Assembly: GCF_016734765.1 (NCBI RefSeq)
Contig: NZ_JAERQE010000005.1
Location: 123,428-187,427, forward strand
From: Microvirga soli
GTDB lineage: Bacteria; Pseudomonadota; Alphaproteobacteria; Rhizobiales; Beijerinckiaceae
DNA length: 64,000 nt
Reading direction: 5' to 3'
How positions within the stretch are numbered: position 1 is the first letter of the stretch; the number at the start of each line of letters is the position of its first letter. The notes below the pieces were generated by a model. The model was not told the DNA's origin, did no database searches, and saw only the letters and a list, made by a program, of their open reading frames with translations. The position numbers and the translations under genes were made by a program. Shown here piece by piece: positions 10,074-19,811 of this stretch.

Positions 10074-10302
10074 GGCGCGGTCTCCGCTCAAATTCCGGTT
10101 CAACAAGTCATATAGGCAGTGTCGTCAGGCTGCACCGCCCGAAAGCCCTGTTCCGGGCGCATGGCTGTCCGCCTGATAGCGTAGCTCTTACGCGAAGGTT
10201 CAACAGCGATAAAGAAGCAAGCGCTTGCCGCTCCCCGGTTCCCTCATTAGGGTCTGCCGCAGGACGCTCTCACCAAACGTCAGCGTCAATGGAGGAAACC
10301 AG

Positions 10303-11274
10303 ATGACCCAGTTTCGCAAAGGCCTTTGGCGCGGCGCACTCGCTGCTGCCGCCGTGGCCGGATTCGTCACATCGGCCGCAGCCCAGATGGAGCTCAAGAT
10401 CATGGCTCCCGCAGCGCCGGGCGGCGGCTGGGACCAGACGGCCCGCTCCATGCAGCAGGCCCTGACGCAGGCTGGCATCGCCAAGAGCGCGCAGGTCACC
10501 AACGTTCCGGGCGCCGGCGGCTCCATCGGCATCGCCCAGCTCGTTAACAACTCCAAGGGCGACGGCAACCAGCTCATGGTCATGGGCTACGTGATGGTGG
10601 GCGCGCTGCTGACCAACAAGTCGCCGATCACCCTCGACCAGACCACGCCCATCGCCCGCCTGACGACGGAATACGAAGCGATCGTGGTGCCGGCCGACTC
10701 GCCGATCAAGAACGCCAAGGATCTCGCCGCAGCCATCAAGGCCGATCCGGCCAAGGTGACCTGGGCCGGCGGCTCGGCGGGCGGCGTCGACCACATCGCC
10801 GCGGCACTCTTCGCCAAGGCGGCGGGCGCCGACCCGACCAAGATCAACTACATTCCGTTCTCCGGCGGCGGCGAGGCCCTGGCGGCCATCCTCGGCGGCA
10901 AGGTGACCGCCGGCATCTCCGGCTACGGCGAGTTCGAGAGCCAGGTGAAGGCCGGCAAGCTGCGCCTCATTGGCCTGACCTCGGCGAAGAAGACGGCGAA
11001 TGTGGACGTGCCCTCCATCAAGGAGCAGGGCATCGACCTCGAGATCGCCAACTGGCGCGCGGTCGTGGCCCCTCCCGGCATCTCCGCCGACCAGAAGAAG
11101 GCTCTGACGGACACCATGGACAAGATGGCGAAGTCGAAGGAGTGGCAGGAGATCCTGAAGGCCAAGGGCTGGGAAGACGCCTACATCTCCGGCGATGCCT
11201 TCACCAAGATCCTGGCCGACGAGCAGGCCCGCACCAAGGAAGTGCTCACCGCCGTGGGTCTGGTGAAGTCGTAA
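10303..11274 (+). CDS. tctC: Tripartite tricarboxylate transporter substrate-binding protein
   Basis: The periplasmic binding protein of a TTT-family carboxylate uptake system, 323 residues. A Sec signal peptide covers about residues 1-28 (ending VTSAAAQ), followed by the family block KIMAPAAPGGGWDQTAR. A GGAGGAA ribosome binding site ends about six bases before the ATG, which fixes this start. It leads a tctC-tctB-tctA set, separated from tctB by a family B repeat. Substrates in this family range over citrate and other di- and tricarboxylates. No tctDE regulator pair is adjacent. Confidence 0.93.
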   Translation: MTQFRKGLWRGALAAAAVAGFVTSAAAQMELKIMAPAAPGGGWDQTARSMQQALTQAGIAKSAQVTNVPGAGGSIGIAQLVNNSKGDGNQLMVMGYVMVGALLTNKSPITLDQTTPIARLTTEYEAIVVPADSPIKNAKDLAAAIKADPAKVTWAGGSAGGVDHIAAALFAKAAGADPTKINYIPFSGGGEALAAILGGKVTAGISGYGEFESQVKAGKLRLIGLTSAKKTANVDVPSIKEQGIDLEIANWRAVVAPPGISADQKKALTDTMDKMAKSKEWQEILKAKGWEDAYISGDAFTKILADEQARTKEVLTAVGLVKS

Positions 11275-11284
11275 GCTCAAGCCT

Positions 11285-11401
11285 AGAGCATCGTGCGGAA
11301 AAGTGGACCCGGTATTCCGCGCCCAACGATGCTCTCATTTATGGGAGGTAGCATCGGATGCATCCCAAAAGTGCAAATCCACTTTTGGGTCCGATGCTTT
11401 A
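11285..11401. repeat. Intergenic palindromic repeat, family B
   Basis: Two linked palindromes: AGAGCATCGT...ACGATGCTCT, then GCATCGGATG...CCGATGC with an inner CCAAAAGTG...CACTTTTGG. The AAAAGTGGA core recurs at 26882-26950 and 52431-52536. It sits between tctC and tctB and may reduce expression of the membrane genes relative to the abundant binding protein, as hairpins do in other transport operons. Confidence 0.85.
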
Positions 11402-11461
11402 GAATGACTTCCGGAGCGCCGCGTGTCGAAGCGCGGCGCTTCTTTTTTTGCAGGAATTGCC

Positions 11462-11935
11462 ATGGCCACCTCTCCCCAGCGGCGCGTCGACGTAGCAGGC
11501 CTCGTCATCGCGCTCATCCTTCTCATCCTGGCCGGCGTTGTCTGGTGGGACATGAGCAAGCTTCAGATCCTGTCCCCCTATGACCTTGGCCCCAAGGTCA
11601 TGCCCATTGTCGTCTCAGGCGGACTTGTTCTGCTTGCCATCGGCAATGCCATCGGGGCCCTGCGCGGCGACCTCCCCGCGCGTGACACCCTGGATTGGAA
11701 ACCGATCATCCTGATCCTCGGGGCGCTGGTCTGCCTGATCGTGCTGATCCGCTTCGGTGGCGGCTTCATGATCGGCACGGCCCTGCTGTTTGCAGCAACA
11801 TCCACGGCCTTCGGACGCCGGGCTTTCATCACCGATTTCATCATCGGTGCCGTGATCGCCCTCATCGTCTACGTGCTTTTCGCCAAGCTCCTGACCCTGT
11901 CCCTGCCGGCAGGGCCGCTCGAACGCCTGTTCTGA
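11462..11935 (+). CDS. tctB: Tripartite tricarboxylate transporter small membrane subunit
   Basis: 157 residues with four predicted membrane helices, starting MATSPQRRVDVAGLVIAL after an AGGAATT ribosome binding site. Segment SPYDLGPKVMPIVVSGGL is typical of TctB. It lies between tctC and tctA with a nine-base gap to tctA. It is the less conserved small permease component, needed with TctA for sodium- or proton-driven uptake. Confidence 0.9.
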   Translation: MATSPQRRVDVAGLVIALILLILAGVVWWDMSKLQILSPYDLGPKVMPIVVSGGLVLLAIGNAIGALRGDLPARDTLDWKPIILILGALVCLIVLIRFGGGFMIGTALLFAATSTAFGRRAFITDFIIGAVIALIVYVLFAKLLTLSLPAGPLERLF

Positions 11936-11944
11936 GGTCTTTCC

Positions 11945-13444
11945 ATGGAAGCCTTCGCCTCCCTCGCCGATGGCCTCGTTGTCGCCATCCAGCCGGCGAA
12001 CCTGCTCTTCGCCCTCATCGGCGTTCTCCTCGGCACCGCCGTGGGCGTTCTGCCCGGCATCGGTCCGGCGCTCACGGTGGCGCTGCTCCTGCCGATCACC
12101 TTCAAGCTCGATCCTGCCGGATCGATCATCATGTTCGCCGGCATCTATTACGGCGGCATGTATGGCGGCTCGACCACGGCAATCCTGATCAACACGCCGG
12201 GCGAGAGCGCATCCATGGCGACCGCGCTGGAAGGCAACCTGATGGCCAAAGCCGGCCGCGGTGGCCCGGCGCTTGCCACAGCCGCCATCGGCTCCTTCGT
12301 GGCGGGCACGATCGCCACCCTCGGCCTCACGCTCCTGGCGCCCTACCTTGTCGATATCGCCGTGAGCTTCGGGCCGGAGGATTACTTCGCCCTGATGGTC
12401 GTTGCCTTCGTGACGGTCTCAGCCACTTTCGGCGATTCTCCCGTTCGCGGCCTCACCAGCCTGTTCATCGGCCTGATGCTCGGACTGGTCGGCATCGATC
12501 TGCTCTCCGGCCAATCGCGCCTGAGCTTCGGGGTGCCGGAGCTCTACGACAATATCGAGGTCACCACCCTGGCGGTCGGCCTCTTTGCCGTGGGCGAGGC
12601 GCTCTATGTCGCCTCCCGCCGCCATATCCAGGAGGAAAAGCTCGAGGCCGTTCGCGGCTCCCTGTGGATGACCAAGGAGGACTGGAAGCGATCCTGGAAG
12701 CCCTGGCTGCGGGGCACGATGTTCGGCTTCCCCATCGGTGCCCTCCCGGCGGGCGGTGCGGAGATTCCCACCTTCCTGTCCTACGCGACGGAACGGCGCC
12801 TGACCAAGTACCCGGAAGATTTCGGCAAGGGAGCCATCGAGGGCGTGGCAGGCCCGGAGGCTGCCAACAATGCCTCAGCCGCCGGCACCCTCGTGCCGCT
12901 GCTGACGCTGGGCCTTCCCACCTCGGCCACGGCCGCCATGATGCTGGCCGGCTTCCAGCAATACGGCCTTAACCCCGGACCTCTGCTCTTTGCAGAGCAG
13001 CCCAATCTCGTGTGGGGCCTTATCGCCAGCCTGTTCATCGCCAACGCCATGCTGCTCGTGCTGAATCTGCCGCTGGTCGGTCTGTGGGTCAGGCTTCTCA
13101 TGATTCCACAACCCTGGCTGTATGCAGGCATCCTGGTCTTCGCCACGATGGGGACGATTGCGGCCAACCCGTCGCCGGTAGAACTCATCATGCTGACCGT
13201 CTTCGGCGTGCTCGGCTTCCTGATGCGGCGCTTCGACTTCCCGATCGCGCCGGTCGTGGTCGGCCTGATCCTCGGCCCCATCGCTGAAAGCCAGCTGCGC
13301 CGGGCGCTCTCGATTAGCCTCGGCGACCCGATGACGCTTCTGCAGAGCCCGATCTCCGCGACGCTGCTGGCTATCGCGCTCATCGCCCTCATCCTGCCCT
13401 TCTTCCTCAAGGGACTGGGACGGTTCAAGGCGGTGGAGGACTAA
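11945..13444 (+). CDS. tctA: Tripartite tricarboxylate transporter large permease
   Basis: The main transmembrane subunit, 499 residues with around eleven helices. The duplicated family motifs are visible: [17 protein letters not shown] near residue 37 and its second copy region [19 protein letters not shown] near 265. [19 protein letters not shown] and [18 protein letters not shown] are the other signature blocks. It is the last gene of the tct operon and is followed 21 bases later by a clear terminator. Confidence 0.95.
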   Translation: MEAFASLADGLVVAIQPANLLFALIGVLLGTAVGVLPGIGPALTVALLLPITFKLDPAGSIIMFAGIYYGGMYGGSTTAILINTPGESASMATALEGNLMAKAGRGGPALATAAIGSFVAGTIATLGLTLLAPYLVDIAVSFGPEDYFALMVVAFVTVSATFGDSPVRGLTSLFIGLMLGLVGIDLLSGQSRLSFGVPELYDNIEVTTLAVGLFAVGEALYVASRRHIQEEKLEAVRGSLWMTKEDWKRSWKPWLRGTMFGFPIGALPAGGAEIPTFLSYATERRLTKYPEDFGKGAIEGVAGPEAANNASAAGTLVPLLTLGLPTSATAAMMLAGFQQYGLNPGPLLFAEQPNLVWGLIASLFIANAMLLVLNLPLVGLWVRLLMIPQPWLYAGILVFATMGTIAANPSPVELIMLTVFGVLGFLMRRFDFPIAPVVVGLILGPIAESQLRRALSISLGDPMTLLQSPISATLLAIALIALILPFFLKGLGRFKAVED

Positions 13445-13465
13445 AGCTCCACGACCTCTCGAAAC

Positions 13466-13498
13466 AATAAAGGCGCCTCAATGGGAGGCGCCTTTATT
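13466..13498. terminator. Bidirectional terminator after tctA
   Basis: A 14-bp perfect stem (AATAAAGGCGCCTC with GAGGCGCCTTTATT) closes a five-base loop. The A/T flanks make it work on both strands, so it ends tctCBA and the convergent chemoreceptor gene. Confidence 0.92.
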
Positions 13499-13528
13499 CT
13501 GCCTTGTCGGCTACAGCTCACACGGGCA

Positions 13529-15013
13529 TCAGCCGATGGATGCCGAAGCCTCGCGGACTTTCAGGGTAGCCGTGCTCACCAGCTCGGCGGAGCGCGCGAT
13601 CTCGTTCATGCTGGCGCTGATCGACGAGACGCTGCGCGAGGCTCCCTGCATGTTGGATGACATCTCCTGCGTCACCGCCGACTGCTCCTCCACGGCAGCG
13701 GAGATCGCAATCGAAATCTCGTTGAGCCTCTGAACGGTCGAGGTGATGGCCTCGATGGCCGACACGGCCTGCTGCGTTGCCGCCTGTGTCTGTGCAATCT
13801 GTGCACCGATCTCTTCCGTGGCTTTCGCGGTCTGCGTGGCCAAACTCTTGACCTCGGAGGCAACCACTGCAAACCCCCGTCCAGCCTCGCCCGCCCGTGC
13901 CGCCTCGATGGTGGCATTCAGAGCGAGGAGATTGGTCTTGGACGCAATGCTGTCGATGAGGGTGACGATCTCGCCAATCTTCCGTGCCGAGGTTGAGAGT
14001 CCCGACACGATAGCATTCGTCTGCCTGCCCTGCTCCACGGCCTCGGTGGAGATGGAGAGTGCGTGATTGACCTGCTGGCCGATCTCATTGACGGATGCTG
14101 CAAGCTCCTCGGCCCCGGCTGCAACCGCCTGTACGTTCTCCGATGTCCCGCCTGACGCACTCGCTGCACCTTCAGCCTGAGCCGTGACGCCGGCGATCGC
14201 CCTCGTGATCTGGATAAGTTCAGCGGCAATCGATTGCTGGATCTCGGCGCGGCGCAAACGCTCATGCACCTGCGCCGTGATGTCGGTCGCGAACTTGATG
14301 ACCTTGTAGGGGCGCCCTGCCATGTCGAAGATCGGGTTGTAGGAGGCTTGGATCCAGACCTCTCGGCCGCCCTTGGCAACACGCTTGTACTCGGCTGACT
14401 TGTACTCGCCCCGTGCGAGGGCGGTCCAGAATTCTCGGTATTGATGGCTGTTGCGATAGTCGGGCTCGACGAAGAGGCTATGATGCCTGCCCTGGATCTC
14501 ATCGAGGCCGTAGCCCATCGTGCTGAGGAAGTTCTCGTTGGCAGTCAGGATAGTGCCGTCGAGCTTGAAGGCGATGACCGCCTGGGAACGGTGGATCGCT
14601 TTGATTTGCCCTTCAAAATCGGCAGCCTGAAGCTTCTGCTCGGTCGTATCCGTGGCGAACTTGACGACCTTGTAGGGCTTTCCGCCTCGGTCGAGGACAG
14701 GATTGTACGAAGCTTGAATCCAGACCTCCTTTCCACCCTTGCCGAAGCGCTGATACTCGGCCGTCTGCGCTTCACCCCGGCTCAGAGCAGCCCAGAACTC
14801 ACGGTAATCAGCGCTACCCTTCTCGGCTGGGGCTACGAACAGGCTGTGGTGCCCGCCCTCGATCTCCTCCAGCCGGTATCCCATCACGTCGAGAAAGTTT
14901 TGATTGGCGCTGATGATCGTGCCGTCGAGCTTGAACTCGATGATGGCCTGAGACCGGTCCAAGGCCTCCAGCTTGTCCGACATCTCACCACTTGCCCGAA
15001 ACATAAACATCAA
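13529..15013 (-). CDS. Methyl-accepting chemotaxis protein with two PAS domains
   Basis: A cytoplasmic chemoreceptor-like protein of about 494 residues with no transmembrane segment. Two tandem PAS/PAC units of about 120 residues share the repeated blocks IEFKLDGTI(I/L)(S/T)AN(Q/E)NFL and [10 protein letters not shown], followed by a methyl-accepting signalling domain with [30 protein letters not shown]. The PAS units probably bind haem or flavin, by analogy with Aer2-like and soluble rhizobial receptors (inference). The start is uncertain: ATG at 15013 follows a GGGGGCGG stretch, and ATG at 15034 would add seven residues. No che operon is nearby. Confidence 0.9.
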   Translation of the reverse strand: MMFMFRASGEMSDKLEALDRSQAIIEFKLDGTIISANQNFLDVMGYRLEEIEGGHHSLFVAPAEKGSADYREFWAALSRGEAQTAEYQRFGKGGKEVWIQASYNPVLDRGGKPYKVVKFATDTTEQKLQAADFEGQIKAIHRSQAVIAFKLDGTILTANENFLSTMGYGLDEIQGRHHSLFVEPDYRNSHQYREFWTALARGEYKSAEYKRVAKGGREVWIQASYNPIFDMAGRPYKVIKFATDITAQVHERLRRAEIQQSIAAELIQITRAIAGVTAQAEGAASASGGTSENVQAVAAGAEELAASVNEIGQQVNHALSISTEAVEQGRQTNAIVSGLSTSARKIGEIVTLIDSIASKTNLLALNATIEAARAGEAGRGFAVVASEVKSLATQTAKATEEIGAQIAQTQAATQQAVSAIEAITSTVQRLNEISIAISAAVEEQSAVTQEMSSNMQGASRSVSSISASMNEIARSAELVSTATLKVREASASIG

Positions 15014-15195
15014 CCGCCCCCAAGCCTTGCCCATTGGCGCGTCTTGGCGCCGCTCCTTGGGGAGATGCGGAAGACGCTCTTGACGAGACCGGAGCAAGCC
15101 CGGTCTTGAACTGGCGCCAATTTGGCCATCAACTCCTAACGGCTTGTTAAGGGGAGCAGCGGTAACGCAGAGAAACTGTCTGGCTCTACTAGGTA

Positions 15196-15221
15196 AAAAT
15201 GCAAATTGTCATTTGCATTTT
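15196..15221 (-). terminator. AT-rich hairpin over the end of the GAF-HTH gene
   Basis: A perfect 11-bp inverted repeat (AAAATGCAAAT, four-base loop, ATTTGCATTTT) covers the last codons and stop of the GAF-HTH gene. On the minus strand it is followed by a short T-run, so it probably acts as terminator. A role as a regulator-binding palindrome is also possible. Confidence 0.55.
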
Positions 15222-16015
15222 AAGTCGATGCTCAGCCCGACCTTTGCATCAGCAGAAGTCGTGAATTCAACACCATGGATTTCCATGGTTCGTCTGATGG
15301 CATCGATACCCGCCTTCCGTACAGTATCGCTGCCGTGAGCCTCAATGCGCTTGATCGTTGTTGCCGAGACGCCCGAGGCGTCGGCGAGCTCACGCACGGA
15401 CCAGTTGAGGAGGGCTCGCCCGGCGCGGATCTGCTCACTTGTAAGGGGGACCGCAAGGTCGAAGGCGAGCGCCGTTGCTCCTGCGGGAGCAGGCTTCAGA
15501 TTCGCTCTAGCCAATCCAGCCTGCTCGAGGTGGTGAAGCCATAGCTCGTCGACAACGAGTCTTCCCAACCCGGCGAGAACAGCCGCCTGATCCGGCTGAA
15601 ACTCGCGCGGTTCGGTATCGATCAGGCACAGGGATCCGAGTCGTATACCAGGCTCGGTCGTCAGTGGTGCGCCGGCATAAAACCGAATGCCGGGCTCGCC
15701 CGTCACGTAAGGATTGGTTGCAAGATTCCGGTCTGCCTTCGCATCGGGCACGACGAAAACCTCATCATGCATGATGGTATACTGGCAGAAGGAATGCTCG
15801 CGCGCCGTGACCTTGAGGTCGGGGATCCCGACAGTCGACTTGAGCCATTGCTGCGTGCCATCGAGAAAGGTCACGGCAGCGATCGGAACTTTGAACAGCT
15901 GCTGGGCCACACGACAGATACGGTCGAGGGAGGGAGAGGTCGGAGCGTCGATGATGCCGAGCCTCCGGAGGGCTGCGAGACGCTCCACCTCGTTAGGGGG
16001 AAAAAGAATTGCCAT
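15209..16015 (-). CDS. GAF domain - XRE-type HTH one-component regulator
   Basis: A 268-residue protein with an N-terminal GAF domain (about 20-165) and a C-terminal helix-turn-helix (about 195-250). The GAF half has the features of a subgroup often fused to GGDEF or kinase domains: FPPNEVERLAALRRLGIID at the start, HSFCQYTI and GSLCLIDTEPREF. The HTH reads IRAGRALLNWSVRELADASG with ATTIKRIE. GAF as the sensor of a one-component transcription factor is plausible inference. The start is placed at MAILFPPNEVERL. The gene is flanked by terminators on both sides, so it is monocistronic. Confidence 0.85.
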   Translation of the reverse strand: MAILFPPNEVERLAALRRLGIIDAPTSPSLDRICRVAQQLFKVPIAAVTFLDGTQQWLKSTVGIPDLKVTAREHSFCQYTIMHDEVFVVPDAKADRNLATNPYVTGEPGIRFYAGAPLTTEPGIRLGSLCLIDTEPREFQPDQAAVLAGLGRLVVDELWLHHLEQAGLARANLKPAPAGATALAFDLAVPLTSEQIRAGRALLNWSVRELADASGVSATTIKRIEAHGSDTVRKAGIDAIRRTMEIHGVEFTTSADAKVGLSIDLKCK

Positions 16016-16159
16016 GAAACGGCCCTTAGCCCTGCCATGGGCAGAAACGCATGATCGGCGGCAGCGGTCCGACCGGGCGCCCCGGCCGTGGCACGATGAA
16101 GCCTGCGTCTCACACCTCAATCCATCCTGAAAAATCCTGAGATTCAGCCACGACAATAC

Positions 16160-16183
16160 AAAGGCTCGGTTGCCCGAGCCTTT
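16160..16183. terminator. Terminator after the DUF2059 gene
   Basis: A perfect 10-bp stem (AAAGGCTCGG/CCGAGCCTTT) with a four-base loop. The minus-strand side follows the DUF2059 stop by about 30 bases and so ends the rpiA-DUF2059 transcript. Confidence 0.85.
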
Positions 16184-16213
16184 CGCCGGTGAGGCGGACG
16201 ATGCGATCGTGCC

Positions 16214-16714
16214 TTACTGCAGCTGGTGGCCGCGCTTGCCCATTTCCTCACGGGCGCGGCTCATCACGAACTGGGCGGTCTGCTGCGTCCAGGTCGCGAG
16301 ATCACGAACCACATCGTCAAGGATGCCTGGCTGGGTCTCCACGTACTTCTTGCCCGCCGGAGACTTGTAGAAGTCGGAGATCGTCTTCAGCTCGGCCTCG
16401 GTCATCCGGCTGGCAAAAGCCCGCGCGGCGTTGTCGACCATCTTCAGCTTTTCCTTGTCGAGCTCAGGGCGGATCTGAGCCACGACCTGATCGAGGTCCT
16501 GCTTGATCTCAGGACGCGTCACGTTCATCTGCTGCAGCTGCTCGAGAAAAGGCTCGACCATGGCGTCGAACGAGCGGGTCATGCCAGACGTGATGGCGAC
16601 TTCGCGGGCAAGGGCGAGATGGCTGGCGCTCGGCTGCGCCTGGGCGAAGACCGGGCTGGCGAGCATGAACAGCGCGACCGAGGTCGCGGCCAGTCGTGAG
16701 GCATTACGGATCAT
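16214..16714 (-). CDS. Secreted DUF2059 domain protein
   Basis: 166 residues. A signal peptide (MIRNASRLAATSVALFMLAS...AQAQ) is followed by an all-helical DUF2059 domain with the family pattern MTEAELKTISDFYKSPAGKKY. A GGAGCC ribosome binding site precedes the chosen ATG. An earlier ATG at 16735 would spoil the signal peptide. It lies about 30 bases after rpiA on the same strand and ends at a terminator, so the two are probably co-transcribed. The function of DUF2059 is not established, and the protein is expected in the periplasm. Confidence 0.88.
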   Translation of the reverse strand: MIRNASRLAATSVALFMLASPVFAQAQPSASHLALAREVAITSGMTRSFDAMVEPFLEQLQQMNVTRPEIKQDLDQVVAQIRPELDKEKLKMVDNAARAFASRMTEAELKTISDFYKSPAGKKYVETQPGILDDVVRDLATWTQQTAQFVMSRAREEMGKRGHQLQ

Positions 16715-16743
16715 CAATGTGGCTCCAATCGTCATGGCTTTGG

Positions 16744-17439
16744 TCAGAGCTGACCGAGTTCGACGAGCCCGTCAGCGGTGGCGAGGATCGCCCCGGTGGC
16801 CAAGCCCAGGAAAAGACCGTGCTCCACGACGCCGGGGATGTTGTTCAGCGTCGAGGCAAGCACGTTCGGCTTGTCGATGCGCTCAAGATGCGCATCGAGA
16901 ATGAAATGGCCGCCGTCCGTCACATAAGGCGCACCGTCGGCGGCGTGCCGGAGGCGCAGCTCGCCGGTCATGGACAGGGAATCCAGCAGCCGGGCGATGG
17001 CGCGCTCGGTAGCCGTGAGGCCGAAGGGCATCACCTCGATGGGCAGCGGAAAGCGGCCGAGCTTCGTGACGAGCTTCGACCCGTCGGCGATCACGATCAT
17101 GCGCTGGCTGGCAGACGCGACGATTTTCTCCCGCAGCAGCGCACCGCCGCCGCCCTTGATGAGACGCAGGTCGCTGTCGAGCTCGTCGGCCCCGTCGACG
17201 GTCAGGTCGAGGTCCGGCGTTTCATCGAGACTCGTCAGGGGAATGCCCTCGCGCTGAGCCTGCTCGCGGGTCGCCTCGGAGGTGGGCACGCCCATCACCT
17301 TCAGCCCGCCCCGGACGCGCTCGCCGATGGCCGCGACGAAATGGGCCGCCGTGGAGCCGGTGCCGAGCCCCAGCCTCATCCCGTCGGTGACGAGCCGGGC
17401 TGCCCGTTCGGCTGCTTCGCGCTTGAGAGTGTCGCTCAC
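16744..17439 (-). CDS. rpiA: Ribose-5-phosphate isomerase A
   Basis: Interconverts ribose 5-phosphate and ribulose 5-phosphate in the pentose phosphate pathway, 231 residues. Conserved blocks are visible: [15 protein letters not shown] near the N-terminus, [27 protein letters not shown] in the centre (with the catalytic Asp and Lys region), and [11 protein letters not shown]. Length is normal. It is first in a two-gene unit with the DUF2059 gene. Confidence 0.95.
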   Translation of the reverse strand: MSDTLKREAAERAARLVTDGMRLGLGTGSTAAHFVAAIGERVRGGLKVMGVPTSEATREQAQREGIPLTSLDETPDLDLTVDGADELDSDLRLIKGGGGALLREKIVASASQRMIVIADGSKLVTKLGRFPLPIEVMPFGLTATERAIARLLDSLSMTGELRLRHAADGAPYVTDGGHFILDAHLERIDKPNVLASTLNNIPGVVEHGLFLGLATGAILATADGLVELGQL

Positions 17440-17563
17440 GAATATCCTCGAAGATCATGGAGGCGCCCGGCCGGTGGGCCGTATGACCCGCCTCTAGCAT
17501 GCCGGAACGCCTGGAAGAAAGAACGTTTCATAGGCTGCTCGCCCGCTAACCCGCCAAGAGGCC

Positions 17564-18019
17564 TCAGGGCCGCTGCGGCGAGGCTCCCGTACCTGGGCTG
17601 ACGCTGGGGGTCGCCACAGGGGCGGCCGCCGAGGAGGTCGCTGCCGATGGTGTCGTCTGCGGGGTGCACACCACCCGCTCGTCGAACACGTAGCAGATGC
17701 TCATCTGGCCGGTCCGGAAATTGACCCGGAACACGCCCCCCTCCCGCTCGTGGCGGGAGGCGACAAGCCCATACTCGCCCGGCGTCTGGGGACCCGCGCC
17801 CTCACCTGCGCTGAAGCATAAGGTCACCCCAATTGTGCCTTCCTGGAGACCATACTGGCAGGAACTGACCTCGCCGGTGATCCGATCGATCCTATAAATA
17901 CGGTTCAGGTCGGTCTGGGGAGCGGGAACGAAATCATAGGACGCAGCCAGGGCGGGTCCTCCGAGGCTTCCCGACGCCAGGGCCGCAAAAACAATCACCG
18001 CGGAACCAGAGAACCGCAT
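17564..18019 (-). CDS. Secreted hypothetical protein with two internal motif copies
   Basis: A 151-residue exported protein of unknown function. A signal peptide ends near GPALAAS. Two related segments follow: RIYRIDRITGEVSSCQYG and VFRVNFRTGQMSICYV, each a strand-turn pattern with an aromatic, an (R/N)-x-x-TG turn and a cysteine. This suggests two blades or strands of one small fold joined by a disulfide. The tail of about 30 residues is Ser/Thr/Pro/Ala-rich. The gene is divergent from gph across a 90-base promoter region. I do not recognise a named family. Confidence 0.7.
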   Translation of the reverse strand: MRFSGSAVIVFAALASGSLGGPALAASYDFVPAPQTDLNRIYRIDRITGEVSSCQYGLQEGTIGVTLCFSAGEGAGPQTPGEYGLVASRHEREGGVFRVNFRTGQMSICYVFDERVVCTPQTTPSAATSSAAAPVATPSVSPGTGASPQRP

Positions 18020-18109
18020 TCAACACTCCATTCGGTAAGAACGAATCAACCTTAGGACCTTATCATCCCCATGCTTGATTCCCTTGCCCGCAGCAGGTAG
18101 CCGACCTTC

Positions 18110-18811
18110 ATGGCCATTGATACCCCGCACAATGTCTCGCCCATCGCCGTCTTCGACCTCGATGGAACCCTGGCAGACACGGCCGGCGACCTCGTCGGAA
18201 CCCTGAACGTGATCCTCGATCGTGAGGGATTGGCGGCCCTGCCCGTCCGCAAGGCACGGGACATGATAGGCGTGGGTGCCCGCGCGTTGATCCAGCGTGG
18301 GTTCGAGGCGGCCGGCAAGGAGCTGACGCCAGACTATCTCGACGAGCTGTTCCGGCAGTTCATGGTTCATTACGTGGAGAATATCTGCGTCCGCACCAAG
18401 CTCTATCCCGGCGTGGCCGAGGCCCTGGATCGGCTGGAAGAGGCAGGATTCATCCTGGCGGTCTGTACCAATAAATTCGAGGAGCAGTCAGTGAAGCTCC
18501 TGAAGGAGCTCGGCATCGGCCATCGGTTTGCGGCCAATTGCGGCCGCGACACCTTCCGCTACTTCAAGCCGGACCCGCGCCACCTCACCATGACCATCGA
18601 GCGGGCGGGCGGCCATCCGAGCCGGGCAGTCATGATCGGCGACTCGCGCACCGATATCGTGACGGCGAAGAACGCCGGGATTCCGGTGATCGCCGTGCCC
18701 TTCGGCTACACGGACGTCCCGGTCCAGAGGCTGGAGCCGGATCTCGTCATCAAGCATTTCGATGAGCTGTTTCCCGCCATCCAGCGCCTCATGAGGCCGC
18801 TCGCGGCCTGA
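18110..18811 (+). CDS. gph: HAD-family phosphoglycolate phosphatase
   Basis: Hydrolyses 2-phosphoglycolate (from DNA repair or oxygenase side reactions) or a related small phosphate ester, 233 residues. HAD motif I is FDLDGTLADTAGDL, motif II is AVCTNK, and motifs III/IV are FKPDP and MIGDSRTDIVTAKNAG. The helical cap domain sits between motif I and motif II as in Gph/CbbZ. Substrate assignment within the HAD family is by overall resemblance and is less sure than the fold. Confidence 0.85.
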   Translation: MAIDTPHNVSPIAVFDLDGTLADTAGDLVGTLNVILDREGLAALPVRKARDMIGVGARALIQRGFEAAGKELTPDYLDELFRQFMVHYVENICVRTKLYPGVAEALDRLEEAGFILAVCTNKFEEQSVKLLKELGIGHRFAANCGRDTFRYFKPDPRHLTMTIERAGGHPSRAVMIGDSRTDIVTAKNAGIPVIAVPFGYTDVPVQRLEPDLVIKHFDELFPAIQRLMRPLAA

Positions 18812-18879
18812 CGCGCGCAAGTCATCGCCCGTGCACTTGGTGCACACGAACTTGTGAAGCTTATCTGTCAGGAAGGAAA

Positions 18880-18954
18880 TGGTGGGCGCGACAGGGATTG
18901 AACCTGTGACCCTTCGCGTGTGAAGCGAATGCTCTCCCGCTGAGCTACGCGCCC
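18880..18954 (-). tRNA. tRNA-Val (anticodon CAC)
   Basis: The minus strand gives a 75-nt cloverleaf with a GGGCGCG acceptor arm, a D-arm with AGCTCAGCGGGAGAGC, anticodon stem TTCGC/GCGAA closing the loop TTCACAC (anticodon CAC, codon GUG), a T-arm with GGTTCAATCC, and an encoded CCA end. Confidence 0.96.
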
Positions 18955-18965
18955 TGACAAGGGCC

Positions 18966-18994
18966 TTCTAAAGGCGCAGAACCCTCTGCGTCAA
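18966..18994 (-). promoter_or_regulatory. Sigma-70-type promoter of tRNA-Val
   Basis: On the minus strand TTGACG (18989-18994) and TTAGAA (18966-18971) are separated by 17 bases and placed about 12 bases before the tRNA 5' end. This is a good fit to a housekeeping promoter. Confidence 0.7.
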
Positions 18995-19200
18995 GCCAAA
19001 GAAGCGGCCAAGCCGGCAAGTATTTTGTTGCAAGGATTGTGGCGCCTTGGCCTTAACGTCTCGGTTACGACGTGGCCAGATTGTGGCGCATACGCACTAG
19101 GATTTTATAGCAGAACCCTGATAATCCTTGGATCCGAAGCGGGGCTGTTGCGTTGTGCAATCACGAACCCGTCACCAAACTTGTTCAAACAGAGGCAATT

Positions 19201-19785
19201 ATGGGACGCACTTTCGCTGCTCTCACTGGGTTGGCTTGCGCCTTCGCGGCGCTCGCAACACCGGCTGCGGCATTTACGGCTATCGATCCTCTCACCCGCC
19301 AGCCGCTCTACAGCGCCGAGGAGACATACCGGGCGCAGGCCTCCGCGTTTCCGCGGCAGATCGTGACATTCAATGGCCGCTATGCCCCTGGCACAATCGT
19401 CGTCTCTACCAGCGAGCGCCGCCTGTGGTATGTGCTCGGCAACGGCCAGGCCGTGCAGTACGGCGTCGGCGTAGGCCGTCCGGGCTTCACCTGGGCGGGC
19501 ACTCATTCCGTCACCATGAAGCGCGAATGGCCGGATTGGCGCCCGCCGGCCGCCATGCTCAAGCGCCGTCCCGACCTGCCTCGCTACATGAAGGGCGGCC
19601 CCGACAACCCGCTCGGCGCCCGCGCCCTCTATATCGGCAGCACCATCTACCGGATCCACGGCTCGAACGAGCCGGAGACCATCGGCGAGGCTGTTTCCTC
19701 GGGCTGCATCCGCATGACCAACGAGGATGTCACCGACCTCTACAGCCGCGCGAAGGTCGGCTCGCGGGTCGTGGTGCTGCGGTAA
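19201..19785 (+). CDS. L,D-transpeptidase (YkuD domain)
   Basis: A 194-residue periplasmic enzyme that forms 3-3 cross-links in peptidoglycan or attaches proteins to it. A signal peptide covers residues 1-24. The YkuD domain shows HGSNEPETIG (His153) and VSSGCIRM (catalytic Cys169) with the usual spacing. The start is set at the ATG at 19201, before the signal peptide. The frame extends 16 codons upstream without support. Hyphomicrobiales rely heavily on such enzymes for cell-wall cross-linking. Confidence 0.93.
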   Translation: MGRTFAALTGLACAFAALATPAAAFTAIDPLTRQPLYSAEETYRAQASAFPRQIVTFNGRYAPGTIVVSTSERRLWYVLGNGQAVQYGVGVGRPGFTWAGTHSVTMKREWPDWRPPAAMLKRRPDLPRYMKGGPDNPLGARALYIGSTIYRIHGSNEPETIGEAVSSGCIRMTNEDVTDLYSRAKVGSRVVVLR

Positions 19786-19811
19786 ATCCTTGTAGTTCAG
19801 AAACTCGATAC

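Noticed and set aside
17506..17530. GGAAC-N15-CGTT on the plus strand
   Set aside because: The spacer is one base short of the EcfG consensus, and no plus-strand gene follows. It lies upstream of the 3' end of a minus-strand gene.
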